In this document: piece by piece, positions 1-5,089 of the stretch | How positions within the stretch are numbered: the stretch's first letter is position 1 | How the letters are laid out: every line of letters starts with the position of its first letter | Assembly (NCBI GenBank): GCA_019424905.1 | Contig: JAHYYP010000019.1 | Coordinates: 1 to 13,477, forward strand | Source of the DNA: Collinsella sp. | Lineage (GTDB): Bacteria > Actinomycetota > Coriobacteriia > Coriobacteriales > Coriobacteriaceae | Reading direction: 5' to 3' | DNA length: 13,477 nt | The notes under the pieces: model-generated | What the model was told of the DNA's origin: nothing | The model's input: the letters and a program-made list of their open reading frames with translations, nothing else | Database searches by the model: none | Made by a program: the position numbers and the translations under genes

Positions 1-2
1 CC

Positions 3-2183
3 GTGGCCAAGACGGTATATTCCGATAACCAAAATAATGTCGATGCCCTGGCTGAACGTCTGAGCAGCCAGACGTCGCTTTCTGCCGAGCGTGCCAAGCT
101 GGTTGCCTACGACCTGCTCTGCCGCAAGGCGCTCAAGATTAAGTCGAGTGCGCTGTCGCAGATTTTCCGCTCCGTCGATAAAGAGTGCGACACCAAGGCG
201 ATGCGCGATGAGCTTATCGCGGCAAAGATCGTGACCAAGATCGAGGGTAGCGGCATTAACGGGCGCCCGGCGTTCTATACCATCAATGCCGAGATCCGCG
301 ATGTCCAGGAGCAGCCTGCCGAGTCCGTCGAGGATTTTGTCGTCGAGGATTCCGCTGACGTGCCTGCTGTGGAAGAAGCTGCTCCGCGTGAGCATGTCGA
401 TACCGATGAGTTGCTCGATGAGAACGTCGTGCGTGCCTTTACGGCCAAGGCAGGACGCGGCGGTTTTGGCGGGGGTGGCAAGCGCGATGCGCAGCGCCGC
501 GCCCAGCAGGAGCGCTTCCGTCGCGCCGTTGCTCAAAAGGGCGAGACGGATGCCGAGGCTGTCGAGGAAAAGTCCGTCGGGATGCAGGAGCCGACTCGCA
601 CTCAAGAGCATGCTGAGATCCAGGGGCCCAAGCGTCGCCGCGGTGCCCACTTTAAGGTCGAGCAGCGAGGTATTGCATGCGAGGTCCAGGATTCCGTCGA
701 GGCTGCTGACACGTCCGATGAACCGGTCAAGAAGGCTCCGGGTTCATGCCGTCCCGGACGTGGTTTTGCGGGGCGCGCGTATCCCGTAAGGCATCAGGAG
801 AAGAGCGAGCCGGCTTCGACCACTCAGGACGAGAAGGCCGAGAAGGCCGTTGAGCCGGCGGCTCGCGAACAGAAGCCTGCTGAGCCGCAGCTTGAGGTTG
901 ATGCCGAGGCCAAGGGCCAGCAGCCTACTGATGAGCAGGCGGAGCAGGGCACGTCGAGCAAGCCTCGCCGCCGTCGCCATCGTGGGGGCCGCAGTTCCCA
1001 TGCCGAGACTGCAGCCGAGAAGACCATGCCACAGGACGAGGATGCGAAGGTCGAGGTTTCTTCGGGGCAGCCTAAGCGCCAGCCGGCGAAGGAGAGCAAG
1101 TCCGATCGTCCGCAGAAGCAGGCGCCTATGCCGAAGCGCGAGCGCAATTCCCAAGGCGATTCTAAGCGCAAGTCTCAGAAGAAGCCGGAGTCTGCCGCAG
1201 CAGATACTGCTGCCCAGCAGCCCAAGTCGGCAGTCCACGGCGAGGTCTCGGCGTTTGCCCTTGCCCGCGTTTTAGGCAGGCAGCTGCTCAAAGTTGTCCC
1301 TACGCCTATGGCGCTCTCTAAGATCAAGGAGCAGCAGACACAGATCGTAAAGGTCGAGGGCAAGGACGGCAAAAAGGCTCCGCAACGCACTCAGCACAAC
1401 GAGATGTCCAACCGCAAGATTGCCGAGGAAATCGCAATCATCCAGGCTTGGATCGAGCAGAACCGAGGTGCCGATACGCCGGTTGCCTCGCGCCGCCAGC
1501 GTGCCTACCAGATCTTTAACGACGAGAAGGCTTTTGACGGCAAGCACGGTGAGCGCCTGATCAGACGTATGACCGAAAAGGGCATCAGCATGCAGGCGAT
1601 CAAGGTCGCCCCCAATCGCCCCGTGCACTTTACGGGCTTCTTTACGCTGGGTGCCGACAAGCCGTTCATTATGGTCGAGAACCTGGATACCTATGACGAG
1701 ATCGTCAAGCTCCTGCGCGGACGCAAACATGCCAAGCTCTTTGGTACCAAGGTGGGCGGCGTGATTTTTGGCGGCGGCTGCAAGGCGAGCGTCTCGCACG
1801 CACTGGATGATTATCTGGCCGAGATTGGCTATCGCTTTAACTATGTCTACTACGTGGGCGACATCGACCGAGAGGGTGCGCGCATTGTCGAGCAGACCCG
1901 TAATGCCAATGTTGTTGAGATTCGCCTGCATGCCGGTATGTATCGCGCCATGCTCGCCGAGCACAAGCGCCGCGTGAAGGCCGGCGGTGAGTGCGAGCCC
2001 GCGGCTGCCAACCAGGGTGTACCGCAGAACCTGGCGGCAACGATCAAGGATCTGCCCATGGTCACGCGCGTGCAGTTCCGCAACGTGCTGCGTGAGGGCG
2101 GACGCATTCCGCAGGAGATTCTGATGACCGCCGACTATCGGGATGGCGACTCGGGAAGCTTCGACCGCATGCTGAACAATTAG
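3..2183 (+). CDS. Large protein with winged-helix-like N-terminus and C-terminal TOPRIM-like (JetD/DUF2220-type) domain
   Basis: A 726-residue frame starts at a GTG two bases from the window edge, so the ribosome binding site cannot be seen and an upstream start is possible; the opening residues MAKTVYSDNQ look like a natural N-terminus. Residues ~25-97 look like a winged-helix DNA-binding fold. Residues ~100-410 are low-complexity, rich in Ala, Glu, Lys, Arg, Gln and Pro, with basic runs such as PRRRRHRGGR, and are probably disordered. Residues ~415-726 form a globular domain. Within it, VENLDTY (Glu559), the glycine-rich FGGGC (589-593) and YYVGDIDREG (Asp620, Asp622) have the spacing of TOPRIM metal-binding motifs. 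They recall the C-terminal DUF2220 domain of JetD, the Wadjet nuclease subunit. Seen: the motifs and domain order. Inferred: metal-dependent nicking or cleavage of DNA or RNA. No JetA, JetB or JetC lies in the window, and the long basic linker is not usual for JetD. A different TOPRIM enzyme is possible. Confidence 0.62.
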   Translation: MAKTVYSDNQNNVDALAERLSSQTSLSAERAKLVAYDLLCRKALKIKSSALSQIFRSVDKECDTKAMRDELIAAKIVTKIEGSGINGRPAFYTINAEIRDVQEQPAESVEDFVVEDSADVPAVEEAAPREHVDTDELLDENVVRAFTAKAGRGGFGGGGKRDAQRRAQQERFRRAVAQKGETDAEAVEEKSVGMQEPTRTQEHAEIQGPKRRRGAHFKVEQRGIACEVQDSVEAADTSDEPVKKAPGSCRPGRGFAGRAYPVRHQEKSEPASTTQDEKAEKAVEPAAREQKPAEPQLEVDAEAKGQQPTDEQAEQGTSSKPRRRRHRGGRSSHAETAAEKTMPQDEDAKVEVSSGQPKRQPAKESKSDRPQKQAPMPKRERNSQGDSKRKSQKKPESAAADTAAQQPKSAVHGEVSAFALARVLGRQLLKVVPTPMALSKIKEQQTQIVKVEGKDGKKAPQRTQHNEMSNRKIAEEIAIIQAWIEQNRGADTPVASRRQRAYQIFNDEKAFDGKHGERLIRRMTEKGISMQAIKVAPNRPVHFTGFFTLGADKPFIMVENLDTYDEIVKLLRGRKHAKLFGTKVGGVIFGGGCKASVSHALDDYLAEIGYRFNYVYYVGDIDREGARIVEQTRNANVVEIRLHAGMYRAMLAEHKRRVKAGGECEPAAANQGVPQNLAATIKDLPMVTRVQFRNVLREGGRIPQEILMTADYRDGDSGSFDRMLNN

Positions 2184-2185
2184 TT

Positions 2186-2214
2186 CCGCCGTTCTACCGA
2201 ACGGCGGTCTTCTT
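2186..2214 (+). terminator. Rho-independent terminator after the TOPRIM-like gene
   Basis: Three bases after the TAG stop, a perfect 9-bp stem (CCGCCGTTC / GAACGGCGG) with a TACC loop is followed by TCTTCTT. It is well placed to end the transcript of the 726-aa gene. Confidence 0.85.
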
Positions 2215-2258
2215 GACGCTGCGAGGGGCCCTGGCACGGCAATCTGACGTTCAACTTC

Positions 2259-2293
2259 GGCGGCGCGACCAGAAGGTCAGCGCCGCCTTGTTT
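2259..2293 (+). terminator. Second hairpin with U-rich tail, possible back-up terminator
   Basis: GGCGGCGC pairs with GCGCCGCC (8 bp). An inner GACC-AGAA-GGTC extends the stem past a single bulged A, and TTGTTT follows. It lies 45 bases after the first terminator and looks like a tandem terminator. Since no gene separates the two, it could also end a small RNA that I cannot define. Confidence 0.6.
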
Positions 2294-2531
2294 CACGTCA
2301 CCTTGCCATACCAGGACCCCTCTCGCTGTCACGTCCAAAACATCGAGGTCACGTGGCCTCCTGTTCGTGCGGAACTCGCGATAAACCTAAGCCGGTGTCC
2401 CCGCTCTCCCGGGGCCTGTGGTTACTTGGTTGTTGCATGCGGCTCGCTTTTCGGAACTAGGCTGATAATTCTAGATGCAAGGCGCTCTTGGTCGTTATGG
2501 GCCTGGGGCGTCTGTCTTATATAGGTAGATT

Positions 2532-2555
2532 CCTTGCGGGTTCGAATCCCTCCGC
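2532..2555 (+). repeat. tRNA T-arm-like direct repeat, copy 1
   Basis: This 24-base segment, with the T-loop-like core GGGTTCGAATCCCTCCG, recurs exactly at 2713-2736. It looks like the T-arm and start of the 3' acceptor strand of a tRNA. The sequence upstream (GGTAGATT) has a D-loop flavour, but there is no anticodon arm or matching 5' acceptor strand. It is probably a tRNA remnant or a mobile repeat carrying a tRNA end. Confidence 0.6.
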
Positions 2556-2604
2556 TTGGCGGCGTTGGCTCGATTTTCTTAACGCGAGGAGCTCTCGGTC
2601 GATG

Positions 2605-2620
2605 TGGGACGGAGGGATTC
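2605..2620 (-). repeat. Duplicate of the 3' end of the adjacent tRNA-Gln
   Basis: The 16 bases TGGGACGGAGGGATTC are identical to 2796-2811, the 3' acceptor strand and part of the T-arm of the tRNA-Gln, in the same orientation and 191 bp away. A duplicated tRNA 3' end of this kind is the usual trace of site-specific integration (an attL/attR-like pair). Here the interval is too short for an intact element and contains no integrase. Confidence 0.6.
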
Positions 2621-2712
2621 CGCGTCCGCCTGCCGGCGGCCGCGCCCCGCTGCGTCGCTTCGCTCCTTGCGTGCTGCGCTGGAAAACGCTTCGCGTTTCC
2701 TCAGCTCCGCAC

Positions 2713-2736
2713 CCTTGCGGGTTCGAATCCCTCCGC
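2713..2736 (+). repeat. tRNA T-arm-like direct repeat, copy 2
   Basis: Exact 24-base copy of 2532-2555, 181 bp downstream. It shares the core GGGTTCGAATCCCTCCG with the T-arm of tRNA-Gln, which is encoded on the other strand. It lies just before the tRNA-Gln terminator. Confidence 0.6.
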
Positions 2737-2744
2737 ATGCCCAC

Positions 2745-2781
2745 GAAAAAGCGCTCCAGGTTCATAAGAGCCTGGAGCGCT
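2745..2781 (-). terminator. Strong terminator downstream of tRNA-Gln
   Basis: On the - strand a perfect 11-bp stem (AGCGCTCCAGG / CCTGGAGCGCT) with a 10-nt loop is followed by TTTTTCG. It lies 14 bases beyond the 3' end of tRNA-Gln and should end that transcript, and possibly read-through from the peptidoglycan-binding gene. The + strand side is less U-rich. Confidence 0.88.
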
Positions 2782-2794
2782 ATGTTCTTTGGGG

Positions 2795-2866
2795 CTGGGA
2801 CGGAGGGATTCGAACCCCCAACAGCCGGCACCAAAAACCGGAGTTCTACCGTTGAACTACGTCCCA
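2795..2866 (-). tRNA. tRNA-Gln (anticodon TTG)
   Basis: The reverse complement folds into a full 72-nt cloverleaf. The acceptor is TGGGACG / CGTCCCA with discriminator G. The D-arm is GTTC-AACGGTA-GAAC. The anticodon stem is CCGGT / GCCGG with loop TTTTGGT, which places TTG at positions 34-36. The T-arm is GGGGG-TTCGAAT-CCCTC. The 3' CCA is not encoded (the genome reads CCC after the discriminator), so it must be added after transcription. It lies 38 bases downstream of the peptidoglycan-binding gene on the same strand and is followed by a strong terminator. Confidence 0.96.
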
Positions 2867-2904
2867 ATGTGTGGTGTTGCCCAAAAGCAACCCGTTTAGT
2901 TTAC

Positions 2905-3810
2905 CTAATCTGCGAGGGCATCGCAAACGCCATCGAGCAGGCGTACGGCGAGTGTCTGCGCATCACTTGCGGTGAAGGTTCCGTTGTAGCGCGTCATGCC
3001 CGTGAGCTCAATGCGAATGCGCGCGGGCTTTTGCTGCGCGGCGACATTGGCGGTGCGGATGCGCTGTGCAAGGTTGTGACACTCGGCAAGGGCGATCGTG
3101 GCGCGCGGCGCAGCATCTGCGGGCAGCTCATCGCTTGCGATCTCGAGCACCAGATCCACGTCGGTCGGAACCTCGGAATCGCAAAGCATCATGCCGCTGC
3201 TGTCGGTCGTCGCCGTGGCGATGTTCCACATGCGCGATGCAACGCTACGCGCGATGGGGTCCTCACCGATGACGGCAATCTGGAAGCGCTCGAGAACGTT
3301 GGCGGCGCGGGCAAAGCCGATGCGCGACTCGGCCTCGGTAACCGAGGGCTTGCCCTCCCACACGTGATGCAGGCGGTTGATATAGGCGTAGGTATCCTGG
3401 AACGCCATGCCATCGGCAAACAGGCCAACATTTTCCTGGAACTGCTGCAGAGCGGCCTCGGTGTGCGGGCCAAAATAGCCGTCGTCCTCACCGCAGGCAA
3501 AGCCCAAAACGTTGAGCGCCCTCTGCAGGGCCTGAACGTCGGCACCATGGAAATTGGGCATACGCAGATAGAGCGTACGATCGCCCAGTTTATACGAGGC
3601 GTCGACCAGGGCACTCCAGCAGGGAATGTCAACGGCGTGACCGGCGGCAAGACCGCTGTCGAGCCTAAAGGTGCCAACGGCCTGCTCGGTGGTGGCGCCA
3701 AAGCGCTTATCGGCGACCTCGGTGTCATCGATTGTATAGCCGAGCTGCAGAAGGCGGGACTGGACGTCCTCGACGGCTGCTCCCTGCATGCCCGTTGTAA
3801 TAGGTTCCAT
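2905..3810 (-). CDS. Protein with two peptidoglycan-binding domains and a possible degenerate amidase domain
   Basis: 301 residues; the ATG at 3810 is preceded by AAAGGGG. Residues ~5-65 (GMQGAAVEDVQSRLLQLGY ... RFGATTEQAVGTFRLDSGL) and ~80-140 (VQALQRALNVLGFACGEDDGYFGPHTEAALQQFQENVGL) are two classic PG_binding_1 repeats. Residues ~172-301 form an alpha/beta domain. Its layout (VDLVLEIASD, LAQRIRTA, RIRIELTGMTRYNG, LAVRLLDGVCDAL) recalls Amidase_3, but I cannot see the zinc-binding His and Glu set. This resembles the architecture of CwlM, two PG-binding domains plus an amidase-like domain, where the protein regulates peptidoglycan synthesis. There is no signal peptide or membrane segment, so a cytoplasmic regulatory role is as likely as a wall enzyme. 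Seen: PG-binding repeats. Inferred: CwlM-like, catalytically inactive. The neighbour makes polyprenyl diphosphate, which fits envelope work. Confidence 0.75.
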   Translation of the reverse strand: MEPITTGMQGAAVEDVQSRLLQLGYTIDDTEVADKRFGATTEQAVGTFRLDSGLAAGHAVDIPCWSALVDASYKLGDRTLYLRMPNFHGADVQALQRALNVLGFACGEDDGYFGPHTEAALQQFQENVGLFADGMAFQDTYAYINRLHHVWEGKPSVTEAESRIGFARAANVLERFQIAVIGEDPIARSVASRMWNIATATTDSSGMMLCDSEVPTDVDLVLEIASDELPADAAPRATIALAECHNLAQRIRTANVAAQQKPARIRIELTGMTRYNGTFTASDAQTLAVRLLDGVCDALAD

Positions 3811-3877
3811 GAACGAACCCCTTTCGGCGTACCATTCGTACTATTTGAGCGTGTGTCGGATAGACAACGCAAAGGGA

Positions 3878-3891
3878 TGCATAAACATGCA
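3878..3891. promoter_or_regulatory. Small perfect inverted repeat upstream of the peptidoglycan-binding gene
   Basis: TGCAT-AAAC-ATGCA lies 68-81 bp upstream of the ATG at 3810. A closely related palindrome, TGCAT-T-ATGCA, sits at 4994-5004 upstream of the polyprenyl synthase. It may be an operator, but the motif is short and could be chance. Confidence 0.25.
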
Positions 3892-3947
3892 CTCAACAGT
3901 GTAGCAAGTTGTACCCAAATACGCTGCTGACAGGTTTTATAACCCCG

Positions 3948-4973
3948 CTAGTTAAGGCGCTCTACAAAGAAATCTGCCATGGAGAGGAACAGCTCGCGTG
4001 CGTGCGGATCAAGCTCAACGTTCTCGATGGCCGCTTTCGCCTTGGCGGTCAGGTCGAGCGCGTAAGTGTGGGCGTAATCGATGGAGCCGGTCTCCTGGAA
4101 GATTTCCACGGCGCGTGCAAGTTGCACGGGGTCCTCGGTGCCCGAGGAAAGGATTGCCTCGACCTCGTCGTGATAACGCTCGTCTGACAGGGCGTGCACG
4201 GCGACGAGGGTGCGCTTGCCCTCGGTGATATCGGTGCGGAAGTCCTTGTTGGCGGCCTCTTTGGTGCCGATCAAGTTGAGCAGATCGTCCTGAATCTGAA
4301 AGGCAAGGCCCGTGTGCAGACCAAAGGCGCGCAGTGCCTCAATCTGCTCATCGCTGCCGCCGCCGATAATGGCTCCGGCGGCAAGTGGCGTGGCTCCGCT
4401 GTAGTACGCGGTCTTGTGCGTCGCCATGTCCAGATAATCGTCGACCGAGATGTCAAAGCGTCCATCGCGGACCCAGCCCAAGTCGAGCGCCTGGCCCTCG
4501 ATGGTGCGAACGATCATCTCGGTGAGCTCGTGGAGCACACGGAGTTTCACGTCTGCCTCGAGTGTGGGGTCGTCGAGAACCGTCTTGGTGACCATGGTAA
4601 GTGCCAGGTCGCCGCAGTTGATGGCAAGCCCCGTGCCCTCGGTGAGGTGCATGCAGGGCTTGCCGCGGCGCAGCTGCCCGTTATCGGCGATGTCGTCGTG
4701 AATCAGCGCGCCCGACTGGAAATGCTCGATAGCTGCCGCGGCGCTGCGGGCGCTCTCAAAGCTACCGCCCACTGCGGTTGCGGCGAGCATGCAGATAAGC
4801 GGGCGGTGGCGCTTGCCGGCGTTGGCCGTAAAAGCCGAGAGCGGCGCGTACAGGTAGCGCTCGATATCGGCAGAGGTCGCCTGTCCGTCAAAGAACGTGG
4901 CCAGATAGTCGTTGATCTGGTCAAAGTGCTGGGCTAAAAAGCTGGTAAACGGACTGGACACGGGTTCTCGCAT
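3948..4973 (-). CDS. Trans-polyprenyl diphosphate synthase
   Basis: 341 residues, the usual length for all-alpha isoprenyl diphosphate synthases. These condense an allylic diphosphate with isopentenyl diphosphate to give C15 or longer prenyl chains. Key motifs in order: GKRHRP (53-58), first Asp-rich motif DDIAD (93-97) followed by LRRGKP, KTA (187-189), and FQIQDDLLN (225-233), where the second Asp-rich motif ends in Asn rather than Asp. The residues 4 and 5 before DDIAD are Ala and Gly, not the bulky aromatics that stop chain growth at C15, so a geranylgeranyl or longer product is likelier. Products would feed menaquinone side chains or the undecaprenyl pathway. The ATG at 4973 has an AAGAAAG-like binding site. 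It is followed by the peptidoglycan-binding gene on the same strand after 137 bp, with no obvious terminator between. Confidence 0.9.
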   Translation of the reverse strand: MREPVSSPFTSFLAQHFDQINDYLATFFDGQATSADIERYLYAPLSAFTANAGKRHRPLICMLAATAVGGSFESARSAAAAIEHFQSGALIHDDIADNGQLRRGKPCMHLTEGTGLAINCGDLALTMVTKTVLDDPTLEADVKLRVLHELTEMIVRTIEGQALDLGWVRDGRFDISVDDYLDMATHKTAYYSGATPLAAGAIIGGGSDEQIEALRAFGLHTGLAFQIQDDLLNLIGTKEAANKDFRTDITEGKRTLVAVHALSDERYHDEVEAILSSGTEDPVQLARAVEIFQETGSIDYAHTYALDLTAKAKAAIENVELDPHARELFLSMADFFVERLN

Positions 4974-4993
4974 TCTTTCTTAGGTTGCATCGT

Positions 4994-5004
4994 TGCATTA
5001 TGCA
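4994..5004. promoter_or_regulatory. Perfect palindrome TGCATTATGCA upstream of the polyprenyl synthase
   Basis: It lies 21-31 bp upstream of the ATG at 4973, where a promoter or operator would be expected; on the - strand it contains CATAAT, a possible -10 element, though no good -35 is visible. TTGCAT is also repeated at 4985-4990 and 4993-4998. Confidence 0.25.
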
Positions 5005-5089
5005 GACAACATATTGCCACATTAGAGCGTCGAGCGCGGCGGTTGAAGGAGATTGAGTCTTGCGGCTGCAAACGCGGCAAGGGGCTCGG

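Larger units (their letters stand above)
2605..2743. repeat. 139-bp segment bounded by imperfect inverted repeats of tRNA-end sequence
   Basis: The left end TGGG-AC-GGAGGGATTC (2605-2620) is matched on the opposite strand by the right end (2725-2743), which reads TGGG-CATGC-GGAGGGATTC when reversed. Both are tRNA 3'-end-like. The interior is very GC-rich and self-complementary. It could be a small non-autonomous palindromic element or a collapsed tRNA pair. Confidence 0.4.
2294..2744. other. Intergenic stretch without a supported gene; GC-rich hairpins and tRNA-like repeats
   Basis: I find no protein I would trust here: the open frames either run through tRNA-like sequence or are antisense to the neighbour. 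Visible structure includes an imperfect hairpin near 2399-2416, a near-perfect hairpin at 2681-2700 (GGAAAACGC, TTC, GCGTTTCC with one bulge), and several GC-rich self-complementary blocks at 2625-2650. Three segments resemble the 3' part of a tRNA and are listed separately as repeats. No complete cloverleaf could be built around them. Confidence 0.6.

Noticed and set aside
1272..2237. 321-codon open frame on the - strand
   Set aside because: Opposite the TOPRIM-like domain and spanning the terminator of that gene; no recognisable protein.
2213..2524. 103-codon frame on the + strand
   Set aside because: It starts in the tail of a terminator, includes a second terminator hairpin, has no ribosome binding site and resembles nothing known to me.
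2532..2743. A second full tRNA (for example Ser, Leu or Sec)
   Set aside because: Only T-arm and 3'-end-like sequence is present. I could not find a matching 5' acceptor strand, D-arm and anticodon arm on either strand.
2488..3930. 480-codon open frame on the + strand
   Set aside because: It runs antisense through the tRNA-Gln and the peptidoglycan-binding gene. The - strand frame has clear domain repeats and a ribosome binding site; the + frame has neither.
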